From an uncultured Candidatus Saccharibacteria bacterium (GTDB lineage Bacteria > Patescibacteriota > Saccharimonadia > Saccharimonadales > Saccharimonadaceae), in NCBI GenBank assembly GCA_947307225.1, contig CAMZIL010000003.1, positions 19,123-83,122 on the forward strand: a DNA stretch of 64,000 nucleotides, written 5' to 3'. The number at the start of each line of letters is the position of its first letter. Within the stretch, counting starts at the first letter, position 1. The position numbers and the translations under genes are program-made. Under the pieces are notes generated by a model, which was not told the origin of the DNA, did no database searches, and saw nothing but the letters and a program-made list of their open reading frames with translations. This document shows, piece after piece, positions 27,662-37,315 of this stretch.

Positions 27662-28198
27662 ATGAAATATCTGATTCTCCACGGCAGTTTCGGCTCAAAA
27701 GACGGCAACTGGTTTCCATGGTTAAAAAGCAAACTCGAAGCACGCGGCGAAACCGTAATTTTACCGCAAATGCCAGTCGGCGTAGGCAATCAAAACTTCG
27801 ACTCATGGTCGGCAGTACTAGACCAACTAGGCATCGATGAAGATACTATTGTCATCGCGCATAGTATTGCGCCAATTTTTGTCTGCAAATATTTAATTAC
27901 ACATCAGCAGAAAGTAGCAAAACTATTCTTCGTTTGCGGGTTCAACAATTTCCTCGGCATCGATAAAGATTTCGACGCCGTCAACGAACCAATGTATGTA
28001 GACGAGTTCGGAAAAGTAAAAGAATACTGCGACGATGTTACATGTTTCTATTCCGACAACGACCCATACGTTCCATACAACATCGAAAAAGCCTTCGCCG
28101 ACGCGCTTACAGAGAAACAAATCGTTATAAAAGACGGCGGACACTTAAACGCCGAAAGCGGATATACCGAGTTTGAAGAACTCCTGAAAATGCTATAA
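27662..28198 (+). CDS. Alpha/beta hydrolase (RBBP9/YdeN-like)
   Basis: YLILHGSFGSKDGNWFPWLKSKLEARGETVILPQMP, IVIAHSIAPIFVCKYL, DGGHLNAESGYTEFEELL. Confidence 0.82.
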   Translation: MKYLILHGSFGSKDGNWFPWLKSKLEARGETVILPQMPVGVGNQNFDSWSAVLDQLGIDEDTIVIAHSIAPIFVCKYLITHQQKVAKLFFVCGFNNFLGIDKDFDAVNEPMYVDEFGKVKEYCDDVTCFYSDNDPYVPYNIEKAFADALTEKQIVIKDGGHLNAESGYTEFEELLKML

Positions 28199-28206
28199 TT
28201 ACAGAT

Positions 28207-29358
28207 ATGATTGCAAAGATCGACAAACTCGTGCCGGGCGGTCAGGGCATCGCTACGCTCGACGACGGCAAGAAAGCCTTTATCTGGAACGCACTTCCAG
28301 GCGAGACCGTCGATTTTGATGTCACAAAATCCAAGCGCAGTTACTGCGAAGGCGTCGCAACAAAAATCGAAACCACGAGTCCTCATCGCATTACGCCAAA
28401 AGACGATTGCTATCTTGCTACTAGCCCGTGGCAAATCATGGATTACGATTACGAGCTTGCGCAGAAACGCGAATTGGTTAAAGAATGCTTCGCGCAGAAC
28501 CATATCAGCATCGAGCCAGAAGCGACCCAGACCGACGGAAAAGATTTTTACTACCGCAACAAGATGGAGTACTCGCTCTACTGGGACAATGACGACAATA
28601 TGATTTATCCAGCCTTTCATGAGCGCGGCACGCATCGCAAGGTCCCAATTAAACAATCCAGCATCGAGCGCCCAGAAATCTGGGCAAAAGCCACGGAGAT
28701 TTTTAATAAACTCAATGCCGAGCATGCCGAAGCGCGCACTTTTCAATCATTGCTCATGCGCTGTGATCAGCAGGGCAATACTAGCGGCGATCTCTTTGTG
28801 AATGGCCAACCACACCCACAAATGCCAAACCTCACAGATTCGCTCAATGGCCAAGAATATAGCTACTCGCCGAACGGATTTTTCCAAATTAATCTGCCAG
28901 TATATGAGATGGTCCTGAAAGAGATCCAGCAGCACATCAAAACTAACAAAGTCCTCGATTTGTATTCCGGAGTCGGCAGCATCGGCCTTTCCGTTGCGCG
29001 CGACAAAGAACTCACTCTCGTCGAGGTTAACGCCGCCGCATTCGGCGAAATGCAGAAAAACGCCGAGGGGACTAATGCCAACTGCGTCCTCGCAAAATCC
29101 GAAGACGTTACAGAATATATCGAACCAGACCAGACCGTCATTCTCGACCCGCCACGTGCTGGCTGCGACCAAAAGCTCATCGAAAAATTAAACGAAATCA
29201 AACCTCAAACAATCGTATATCTTTCCTGCAACCCAATCACCCAAGCTCGCGACATCGCGTTACTAGCAGAGAACTATCAAATCGCTAAGCTCACGCCATA
29301 TAACTTCTTCCCGCGCACGCCTCACATCGAATCATTAGCCATCCTCATGCTAAAATAG
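28207..29358 (+). CDS. TrmA/RlmD-family RNA (uracil-5-)-methyltransferase
   Basis: LPGETVDFDVTKSKRSYCEGVATKI (TRAM-like), VLDLYSGVGSIGLSVA, ILDPPRAGCDQKLIEKL, IVYLSCNPITQARDIALL. Confidence 0.9.
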   Translation: MIAKIDKLVPGGQGIATLDDGKKAFIWNALPGETVDFDVTKSKRSYCEGVATKIETTSPHRITPKDDCYLATSPWQIMDYDYELAQKRELVKECFAQNHISIEPEATQTDGKDFYYRNKMEYSLYWDNDDNMIYPAFHERGTHRKVPIKQSSIERPEIWAKATEIFNKLNAEHAEARTFQSLLMRCDQQGNTSGDLFVNGQPHPQMPNLTDSLNGQEYSYSPNGFFQINLPVYEMVLKEIQQHIKTNKVLDLYSGVGSIGLSVARDKELTLVEVNAAAFGEMQKNAEGTNANCVLAKSEDVTEYIEPDQTVILDPPRAGCDQKLIEKLNEIKPQTIVYLSCNPITQARDIALLAENYQIAKLTPYNFFPRTPHIESLAILMLK

Positions 29359-29365
29359 ACGTACA

Positions 29366-32300
29366 ATGGAATTCGATTCAGTCTACAACAATCTAAACGA
29401 ACAACAGCGCCAGGCCGTAGACCATATCGATGGCCCACTTCTCGTAATTGCCGGTCCGGGCACCGGTAAAACCCAGCTTCTTTCCGTACGCGTCGCAAAC
29501 ATTTTGAAGCAGACCGACGTCGGTCCAGACAACATTCTTTGTCTCACGTTTACCGAAGCGGCCGCAACAAATATGCGCCGCCGCCTCGCCGATTTTATCG
29601 GTCCAGAAGCCTACAAAGTCCAGATTCACACCTACCATTCGTTCGGTTCATATTTACTCCAAGAGCATCGCCCGGATCTTAAAAACAGCATCGACGAGCT
29701 CGAGCGCTTCACGATCATCCGCAATATTCAGGGCACACTAAAAATTACCGATCCACTCCGCGGCGAGAACTGGACGAAGGACATCATTAGCGCCATTAGC
29801 AACCTAAAGTCCGCCGCCATCGATGCCGACGATATTGAGAAAATTATCTATCGCAACCAAGAAGATAATGGCAAGATTTACTCCGCCATCGAGCTCGATT
29901 TGCAGGATACAAAAAAGAAATATCCGGCCAACATTTCACATTATGAAGGCATTCTCGAAGCCCTCAAAGATTTTGTCGGCCAAGCACCTACTTATATTAC
30001 CGACCGCGTTGAGCCACTCGCAAATATTTACTACCGCTCGCTCGCAGACATTCTGCTAAAAAACGATGGCGAGACTAGTATTGCAACTGAACTTCGCAAG
30101 TGGCGCGAAAAATTCTTCGAAAAAGACAAAAACGATAACTTCGTATTCAAGGATACCGCCGCAAACGCAAAGCTCGCCGACCTTGCGTACATCATGCGTG
30201 AATATAACAAAGAACTTTCCGAAAAAGGCCTTTACGATTACGACGACATGATTTTGATGGCCATCGACTTGCTCAAAAAAGACGATGAAAAACGATTTAA
30301 TGCCCAGGAGCGCTTCCAGTATATTCTTCTAGACGAATACCAAGATACGAACGATGCTCAGAGCCAGCTTGTTGCGCTTCTTACCGACAGCCCGAGCAAC
30401 GAAGGCCGACCAAACATTATGGCCGTCGGCGATGACGACCAGGCGATTTATGGCTTCCAGGGCGCAAATACCTCGAACTTCTACGAGTTCGACGAGCGCT
30501 ATCACCCAGAACATATTTTGCTAAGCAAAAACTACCGCAGCAGTGCCGAAATTTTGGAGCTTGCCCATAACGTAATCGAGCAGGGCGAAGACCGCTTTTG
30601 CAAGGCACCAAACGTAAATATCGACAAAGATATTACGGCCGAGAATCCACCAGCCGAAACCGAAATCGAATACCGCGAATTCAAGAGCTACCAGGCCGAG
30701 TATTCACATGTCGCGAAACAAATCAAAGCACTACTAGACAGCGGAGTCCAGGGCAGCAAAATCTCAATCATTGCACCACGCCACAAACATCTCGTTTCGG
30801 TACTACCATATTTACACGCGCTAGACATTCGCGTTTCCTACGAACGCCGCGAAAACATCCTCGATAGCCCAAAAATTGCCGCACTCGTCGAATTCTGTAA
30901 TTTTCTCATCGCGCTCAGCGAACAAAAACTCAGCCGCGCCGATCAATACTGCTTCCACCTATTTTCACTAGATTGCTGGGGGATCAACGTCGCCGAAATG
31001 CTCGGCCTAATTAACGACGCGCACAAAAACCATACAACTATTATCGAAGAAATGGCCGCTACGGAACGCCCAGATCATATCAAAGCAGCAATTAATTGGT
31101 GCTTGGAACTCGCGACAAAAGTTAAAACTTTCTCGGCCGAATACGTCATTACGCAGCTCGTTGCAAAAGTCTTTTCCGACACCTCCGATTATGATTTCTA
31201 CAGCAACCTCAACACTCTTCGCGACAGCATCCTCGCAAAGCAGAGCAAAAAGATGCTCACGGCCGATTTCGTTGCAAAACTAGAAGCCTATAATGAAGCC
31301 GAAATCCAAATTTTGGATCATTCACCATACCACGAAGCCGACGACGCCGTCGTTGTTCAGACCGTGCACTCTAGCAAGGGCTTAGAGTACGACTACGTAT
31401 TCCTTATCGCTGGCGACAACTACAACTGGTCCGACGCAAAGGGCAACACAGACAAGCTCACTCTTCCACGCAACCTCGAATATGTCCGCCATACTGGCGA
31501 CTCGGCCGATGAAAAACTTCGCGTCCTATTCGTTGCAATCACGCGCGCCCGCGCAAAACTATTTGTTAGCTTCAGCTCATCAGACTTCTCTGGCAAAACC
31601 GTCGACCGTCTCAAATTCTTTGACACTTACGAAAAGGACGGCGATATTTATAGCCGCGTCATGCCAGCCAAATTTAATAAAGTTATTCCAGGCAGCACTG
31701 ATGAAATCGAGCCAAAAGACATTGCGCCAGCACTCTGGTTCGATAGCTATATTCCAGACGACGAAGTTCGCAAAAACCTTTATCGTCCGAAGGTCGAGCA
31801 TATCCGACTTTCGCCTACCATGCTCAATAGCTTCCTCGACGTAAAATACGGCGGCCCACTCAGCTTCTTCGAAAGCTATATCATTGGCGTACCGAGCGAA
31901 AGCAACTTCTTCATCGATTACGGTAATTTTGTTCATGAAATAATGGACGAAATCAATAAAGAAAAGATCAGCAATGAAGAGGCTTATAAGCGTTTCATGA
32001 AGCTAGTCGACGAGGCTGATATGACAGACGACGAGAAGCGCGACCTACGCGACCGTGGCGATGCGGAAATCATGAATTATCTCGCCAAACGTGGCGACGC
32101 ACTACGCGAAACAAAAGCCGACTCCGAACGCAATTTCTTCAGCGAAAATATTATGCTCGACGATATCCCACTCGGCGGTAAAATCGACCGCGTCGAGATC
32201 GATGAAGCCAACAAAACAATCACCGTCGCCGACTTCAAGACCGCAAAGCCAAAATACAAGTGGAACGACAAAGACGGCACACTCAAATATAAATTGCAGC

Positions 32301-32563
32301 TCTATTTCTATAAATTCCTGATCGAAGACAGCCGCGACTACGCAAATTATCGCGTCACAAATGGCCGTATCGACTTTATCGCACCGGACGACCACGGAAA
32401 CATCTACTCGCTCGAGCTAGAGTTCAATGACGACGAAGCCGCAAAAATTAAGCAGCTCATCAAAATCGTCTATGCCCATATTAAGGCTCTCGACTTTCCG
32501 GATACTAGCGAATTCGGCGAGTCTATGCTCGACTTCATCAGTTACCTCATTGACAACAAATAA
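29366..32563 (+). CDS. UvrD/PcrA-like superfamily 1 helicase fused to C-terminal PD-(D/E)XK nuclease domain
   Basis: GPLLVIAGPGTGKTQLLSVRVANIL, YILLDEYQDTNDAQ, VVQTVHSSKGLEYDYVFL, VAITRARAKLFVS; C-term GGKIDRVEIDEANKTITVADFKTAK...YKLQLYFYKFL. Confidence 0.9.
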   Translation: MEFDSVYNNLNEQQRQAVDHIDGPLLVIAGPGTGKTQLLSVRVANILKQTDVGPDNILCLTFTEAAATNMRRRLADFIGPEAYKVQIHTYHSFGSYLLQEHRPDLKNSIDELERFTIIRNIQGTLKITDPLRGENWTKDIISAISNLKSAAIDADDIEKIIYRNQEDNGKIYSAIELDLQDTKKKYPANISHYEGILEALKDFVGQAPTYITDRVEPLANIYYRSLADILLKNDGETSIATELRKWREKFFEKDKNDNFVFKDTAANAKLADLAYIMREYNKELSEKGLYDYDDMILMAIDLLKKDDEKRFNAQERFQYILLDEYQDTNDAQSQLVALLTDSPSNEGRPNIMAVGDDDQAIYGFQGANTSNFYEFDERYHPEHILLSKNYRSSAEILELAHNVIEQGEDRFCKAPNVNIDKDITAENPPAETEIEYREFKSYQAEYSHVAKQIKALLDSGVQGSKISIIAPRHKHLVSVLPYLHALDIRVSYERRENILDSPKIAALVEFCNFLIALSEQKLSRADQYCFHLFSLDCWGINVAEMLGLINDAHKNHTTIIEEMAATERPDHIKAAINWCLELATKVKTFSAEYVITQLVAKVFSDTSDYDFYSNLNTLRDSILAKQSKKMLTADFVAKLEAYNEAEIQILDHSPYHEADDAVVVQTVHSSKGLEYDYVFLIAGDNYNWSDAKGNTDKLTLPRNLEYVRHTGDSADEKLRVLFVAITRARAKLFVSFSSSDFSGKTVDRLKFFDTYEKDGDIYSRVMPAKFNKVIPGSTDEIEPKDIAPALWFDSYIPDDEVRKNLYRPKVEHIRLSPTMLNSFLDVKYGGPLSFFESYIIGVPSESNFFIDYGNFVHEIMDEINKEKISNEEAYKRFMKLVDEADMTDDEKRDLRDRGDAEIMNYLAKRGDALRETKADSERNFFSENIMLDDIPLGGKIDRVEIDEANKTITVADFKTAKPKYKWNDKDGTLKYKLQLYFYKFLIEDSRDYANYRVTNGRIDFIAPDDHGNIYSLELEFNDDEAAKIKQLIKIVYAHIKALDFPDTSEFGESMLDFISYLIDNK

Positions 32564-32578
32564 TAATTATTGTACAAT
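32550..32578 (+). promoter_or_regulatory. Promoter TTGACA-N17-TACAAT
   Basis: ttgaca acaaataataattattg tacaat, overlapping the 3' end of the helicase gene. Confidence 0.7.
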
Positions 32579-32656
32579 AAGAGTAATCTAGACTGCGCAA
32601 GTTGTTCATTATGAATCTAGAAAATCTCGCTATGTGCAGAGGGGAGGCATGCATGA

Positions 32657-32869
32657 GTGTCAGGTTTAGATTTAATTTTTGGAGACAAGACGACCGGTAA
32701 AAACGTTGGACTTACAGCATCCGGAGATTGCTATCAGCAGATGAAATCAATGGTTTCATCTTCACTGGCAGCCGGCCATGAGGTTAACGTCGATCGCGAA
32801 ACGCTCAAGAAAATTGAGTACGTCGCCGGAGGTTTTACCCCTGAAGAGCGTCAGAAGCTCGGCCTCTAA
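32657..32869 (+). CDS. Hypothetical protein (70 aa), GTG start
   Basis: GGGGAGG RBS with 9-nt spacing to GTG; MSGLDLIFGDKTTGKNVGLTASGDCYQQM.... Confidence 0.55.
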   Translation: MSGLDLIFGDKTTGKNVGLTASGDCYQQMKSMVSSSLAAGHEVNVDRETLKKIEYVAGGFTPEERQKLGL

Positions 32870-32917
32870 TCGCTCCAGAAAAACGTCAACGATACCCGCC
32901 ACATTATGTGACGGGTA

Positions 32918-32946
32918 TTGACTTTCTCAAGCATAAGTGGTATAAT
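32918..32946 (+). promoter_or_regulatory. Promoter TTGACT-N17-TATAAT
   Basis: ttgact ttctcaagcataagtgg tataat; -35 overlaps the right arm of an inverted repeat. Confidence 0.85.
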
Positions 32947-32993
32947 AGTAAGATAGCATTTTGCTTGTATTATCTTAAAATGAGGTGATTTTT

Positions 32994-33215
32994 ATGGCAT
33001 TACCAAAATGTGCCAACGGCTGCGGCCGAAGCGTTTTAAACGATCACGAAATCTGCGATGTTTGCAAAAGCAAACTCTCCGTCGAATGCATGGCCTGCGA
33101 GGGCTCTGGCATCATCGGACGTCGCGGGGACACGAAAACTTGCCCACAATGCAATGGCAAAGGATATGTTCGTTTAAAATCAAAAATCATAGATGTCAGC
33201 CACCTAAAAAGATAA
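32994..33215 (+). CDS. Small zinc-finger protein with DnaJ-type CxxCxGxG motifs
   Basis: MALPKCANGCGRSVLNDHEICDVCKSKLSVECMACEGSGIIGRRGDTKTCPQCNGKGYVRL. Confidence 0.8.
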   Translation: MALPKCANGCGRSVLNDHEICDVCKSKLSVECMACEGSGIIGRRGDTKTCPQCNGKGYVRLKSKIIDVSHLKR

Positions 33216-33235
33216 TTTTTCCATATATTTACTTT

Positions 33236-33269
33236 GGCCGTCAGCTTCTCGCCGACGGCCACTTTTTTA
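33236..33269 (+). terminator. Rho-independent terminator
   Basis: tGGCCGTCagcttctcgccGACGGCCacttttttat. Confidence 0.85.
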
Positions 33270-33379
33270 TGCTAAAATATTTACATCGAGTCATGCTTCG
33301 GCCCCTGACTCTGATTCATAAATTTCCGACGCCAATATTGCGTCAACCCCCTATCAACTAATATTCGCAAAGGATTTTT

Positions 33380-33658
33380 ATGGATCATTCTTCTTATCAA
33401 ACTCCACTTCATGAACCTATCGACGTCGACGCAACTTTTTCGCGCAATATTCTTGGCCACTGCCGACCGATTTGTTTCCGCACCGGCTCCGGCAGGGAAG
33501 TCTTAATCAGCGAAATCGGTCTCGTGCATCCACGCTACGATGGGCTGAAAACAGTCTTTGCTTTTGACGTCACAGACGGGTCTAGCGATTATCGCATTAC
33601 GCTCGACAGCGAATCACTCAACTGGTACCTGGAATTCGAGGGAGATCATTATGTTTGA
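33380..33658 (+). CDS. Small beta-rich protein translationally coupled to Y-family polymerase
   Basis: 92 aa, overlaps the polymerase start by 8 nt. Confidence 0.65.
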   Translation: MDHSSYQTPLHEPIDVDATFSRNILGHCRPICFRTGSGREVLISEIGLVHPRYDGLKTVFAFDVTDGSSDYRITLDSESLNWYLEFEGDHYV

Positions 33659-34889
33659 ACGCCGCCCACCTAACAACATCCTCTACGTCGATCTTAATTC
33701 TTGTTTTGCCACTATCGAGCAGCAGAGCAGACCGATGCTACGCGGCCGCCCCGTCGCCATCACAAATCGCCTCGTACAAAATTCTTGCATTATTGCCGCC
33801 AGTTACGAAGCAAAGGCGCGCGGCATTAAGGTTGGCATGCGCAGCCGCGAAGCTTCCGCTATTTGCCCGGAATTGATCTATGCCGAAACCGAACCGGACA
33901 AGTTCATTTTTGTGCACGAAAAATTAAAACGCATTATGAGCGACTATTCGGCCTCGGTCGTCATGAAATCTATCGACGAAGGCGTCATTGATTTAAACTA
34001 CGCGCCAGCGCATATCTACGCACGCAATCGCTTCGAACTCGGCCGAGAAATAAAGCAGCGTTTAAGGGACGAAATCGGCTGCTATATGCGCTGCAACGTC
34101 GGAATTGCCAGCAATCGTTTTCTCGCTAAACTCGCCGGCGAACTACATAAACCAGACGGGCTCGACGAAATAACCACCGAAAATCAACGCGAGATTTTCT
34201 CCACGCTAAAACTCACCGACCTACCAGGTATTAATGTCCGTATGGAGGCTCGTCTCAATGCAGTTGGTATTTTTACGCCATTACAATTCTTAGACGCCGA
34301 CGAAGATACGCTAGTTAGGCTCGTCTGCAAAAGTATCGACGGCCACAAGTGGTATCGTCGCCTTCGTGGAATCGAAGTCGACTCTGCAGCTAGCGATATA
34401 AAGACCGTCGGGCGCCAATTTGTATTAGACGGACGCAACCTCTCCCGCGCAGAGACCGAGGCTCGCTTCGTCCACCTGGCCGAGGATGTCGGTTATCGTC
34501 TACGCAGCAAAAATCTTTATGCGCGTGGCATATACGTTTGGACTTTCGATTTTAACGGCGGACATAATCACTGCCAGCTAATCTGCAAAGAAGCTTTCAA
34601 TAGCGATCACGACATCGCCCGTCTCACTCGCCAACTCTATGCTAAATTGCCGTGCCCAGTACGCATCATCGGCATCACACTCTACAAACTCCAACCAACC
34701 GCCGATGCGCAGCTCTGCCTAGAGCAGAACAAAAAGGACCATATCGACGCCATTTGTGCCGCCGAAGACAAGATCAATCTTCGCTTCGGCGCCCGCAAAA
34801 TCCATTGCGCCGATAGCCTGGGCACCGACCAGATCAAATGCAAGATTCCGTTCGGCTCCACTCGCTACTTAGACCATTCTATTAATTAG
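33651..34889 (+). CDS. Y-family DNA polymerase (DinB/UmuC-like)
   Basis: ILYVDLNSCFATIEQQ, SYEAKARGIKVGM, MKSIDEGVIDL, VGIASNRFLAKLAGELHKPDGL, LPGINVRMEARL. Confidence 0.93.
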   Translation: MFERRPPNNILYVDLNSCFATIEQQSRPMLRGRPVAITNRLVQNSCIIAASYEAKARGIKVGMRSREASAICPELIYAETEPDKFIFVHEKLKRIMSDYSASVVMKSIDEGVIDLNYAPAHIYARNRFELGREIKQRLRDEIGCYMRCNVGIASNRFLAKLAGELHKPDGLDEITTENQREIFSTLKLTDLPGINVRMEARLNAVGIFTPLQFLDADEDTLVRLVCKSIDGHKWYRRLRGIEVDSAASDIKTVGRQFVLDGRNLSRAETEARFVHLAEDVGYRLRSKNLYARGIYVWTFDFNGGHNHCQLICKEAFNSDHDIARLTRQLYAKLPCPVRIIGITLYKLQPTADAQLCLEQNKKDHIDAICAAEDKINLRFGARKIHCADSLGTDQIKCKIPFGSTRYLDHSIN

Positions 34890-34903
34890 GGTATAATTAA
34901 GAT

Positions 34904-37282
34904 ATGAAAGATAATCTCACTATCATCGACGGCAAAAGTGTTTTTTATCGTGGCTACTATGCCATGGGACATCTCGCTTTACCGGATGGCACACCGACTG
35001 GTGGCGTTTTCGGTTTTGCCTCGATGCTCATTGAGATTATCGAAAAACTCGAGCCAGAATATATTGCCGTTGCCTGGGACAAGCCAAAAACGAATATTCG
35101 CCGTCGTCGCGAAATCTATGCCGATTACAAGGCCAACCGCAAACCAGCGCCAGCCGATTTCTACGCCCAGATTCCATACCTCATGGAGCTGCTCGAGGCA
35201 TTCCATATTCCGCTTTATGAATTCGACGATTATGAGGCTGACGATATTATCGGCACTCTCGCACGCAGCGCCGATGCACAAAATGTCCGCGTCGAAATAA
35301 TTTCCGGCGATCTCGACATGCTCCAAATCGTCGACAATGACATTCATATGTACCAGCTCAAGCGCGGCTTTAGCGACGTCCAAAAATTCGACGTTGCCGC
35401 CGTCGAAGCAAAATATGGCCTCAAAAAATCTCAATTTCTCGATCTAAAATCACTAAAAGGCGACTCCTCGGATAATATTCCGGGCGTGCCAGGCATTGGC
35501 GAAAAGGGCGCCGTCAATCTTCTCCAAACCTACGGTGACCTCGATAATCTATACGCCCATGTCGACGAAATTCCAGGTTCAACCGGGCAGAAGCTAAAAG
35601 ACGGTAAAGAGCTCGCTTACATCAGCAAACAGCTCGCCCAAATCCAATTCGACGCGCCTGTCACATTCGATCCAAAAGGCACAAAACTCGCTGACTTTAA
35701 CCCAAGCGACGTATTAGCGGTCCTCAAAAAATATCAGTTCAATTCGCTCGTCAGTAAGTTTAAAAAACTATTTCCAGAAGCGCAAAATGTCGTCGCGCCA
35801 AAACCACAAGAAGCGCCAAAAGCTCTCAACATCAACGTCGAAATCCCAGAGAATCTATATCTCAGTCACAACGTCAAAGGCGACATGCACGACGACGCAA
35901 AACTCGCCAAAGAAATACTCAATGGCCGCCCATTTTGGGACTTGGGCCAAGTAGACTTTTTGCTCAATCCACTCGCGCGCAAAACCGAGCAACTCCAGCT
36001 CGTAGCAGTTGATGGCGTAAAAAACGAATACGTCGAGCAGCGCCAGCAGCTCGCTGCCGTTCCAAAGCTCGAAGCAATCGCAATCGACTTCGACCTACCA
36101 TTAATCCCAGTCCTCTACAAAATGGAAGAAGTTGGCGTAAAAATCGACAAATCCCGCTTCGATGCACTCGCAAAAGAATTCTCGGCTGAACTAGCCGAGC
36201 TCGAAAAAGAAATCACAGAACTTGCCGGCCAGAGTTTCAATATTAACTCACCAATCCAGCTGTCCGAAATATTGTTCGACAAGCTTAGCCTCCCGACGAA
36301 GGGCATTAAAAAGACCACGCGCGGCTATTCGACTGGCGCCAAAGAGCTCGACAAGCTCCGCGATCTTCATCCAATCATCCCAAAGCTCGAACGCTATCGC
36401 GAAGTTGGAAAATTACTCAGTACCTATATCACGCCACTTCCGGCATTGGCCGACAAAAACAATCGTATTCACACGACCTATACGCAGGATGTGACCGCCA
36501 CCGGCAGACTTTCTAGCGTCAACCCAAATCTACAAAACATCCCAGTTCGCAGCGAAGACGGCAAACGCATCCGCGGTTGCTTCGTCGCTGGCGAAGGCAA
36601 GATCTTCATTACGGCGGACTACGCTCAGTTCGAGTTGCGCCTCGCTGCCGCACTAAGCAACGATCAAGCACTCATTGACGACTTTAATGCCGGCCTAGAT
36701 ATTCACACCAAGACCGCCAGCGACGCCTTCCATGTCCCGATGGACCAGGTCAGCAAAGCCCAACGTCGCGCCGCAAAGGTCATCAACTTTGGCGTCCTTT
36801 ACGGCATGAGTCCGAAGGGACTTTCCGATGCTGCCGACATGAGTTTTTATGAAGCCAAACAATTTATTGATCGTTATTTTGAATTGCGCGCGCCAATGCG
36901 CAAATATCTCGACGCTCAGCTAAAGCAAGCTAGAGAGCAGGGCTATGTCGAAACACTCTTCGGCCGTCGTCGCCCAACTCCAGACGTCAATGCGCCGAAC
37001 TTCCTTGTCCGCGCCGCCGCCGAACGTGCTGCTGCAAATATGCCAATCCAGGGCACCGAAGCCGATCTCATGAAGAAGGCCATGATTGCCGTCGATAAAG
37101 CTCTACCAGGCGACGCAAAACTCATTTTACAAATCCACGACTCGCTAATTATCGAATGCCCAGAGGAAAAGGCCGACGCCATCGCCAAGATTCTCCAGGA
37201 AAAGATGGAGCAGGTCGCGCCAGAATTGCCAGTTAAGCTCGCCGTCGACGTCAAGACGGGCCACGACTGGGGCGAATTGTAG
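34904..37282 (+). CDS. polA: DNA polymerase I (5'-nuclease and polymerase domains, remnant exonuclease region)
   Basis: SLKGDSSDNIPGVPGIGEKGAVNLL; TATGRLSSVNPNLQNIPVRSEDGKRIRGCF; DYAQFELRLAAALS; KVINFGVLYGMSPKGLS; ILQIHDSLIIE. Confidence 0.95.
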   Translation: MKDNLTIIDGKSVFYRGYYAMGHLALPDGTPTGGVFGFASMLIEIIEKLEPEYIAVAWDKPKTNIRRRREIYADYKANRKPAPADFYAQIPYLMELLEAFHIPLYEFDDYEADDIIGTLARSADAQNVRVEIISGDLDMLQIVDNDIHMYQLKRGFSDVQKFDVAAVEAKYGLKKSQFLDLKSLKGDSSDNIPGVPGIGEKGAVNLLQTYGDLDNLYAHVDEIPGSTGQKLKDGKELAYISKQLAQIQFDAPVTFDPKGTKLADFNPSDVLAVLKKYQFNSLVSKFKKLFPEAQNVVAPKPQEAPKALNINVEIPENLYLSHNVKGDMHDDAKLAKEILNGRPFWDLGQVDFLLNPLARKTEQLQLVAVDGVKNEYVEQRQQLAAVPKLEAIAIDFDLPLIPVLYKMEEVGVKIDKSRFDALAKEFSAELAELEKEITELAGQSFNINSPIQLSEILFDKLSLPTKGIKKTTRGYSTGAKELDKLRDLHPIIPKLERYREVGKLLSTYITPLPALADKNNRIHTTYTQDVTATGRLSSVNPNLQNIPVRSEDGKRIRGCFVAGEGKIFITADYAQFELRLAAALSNDQALIDDFNAGLDIHTKTASDAFHVPMDQVSKAQRRAAKVINFGVLYGMSPKGLSDAADMSFYEAKQFIDRYFELRAPMRKYLDAQLKQAREQGYVETLFGRRRPTPDVNAPNFLVRAAAERAAANMPIQGTEADLMKKAMIAVDKALPGDAKLILQIHDSLIIECPEEKADAIAKILQEKMEQVAPELPVKLAVDVKTGHDWGEL

Positions 37283-37315
37283 TTGCCAAATTCCGCTTGT
37301 GCTATAATTTAAGAG

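Noticed and set aside
32649-32700. Out-of-frame ATGs (6-aa and 15-aa ORFs) between RBS and the GTG start of the 70-aa orphan
   Set aside because: RBS spacing (9 nt) favours the GTG; ATGs are too close to GGGGAGG. Could be decoy starts but no positive evidence.
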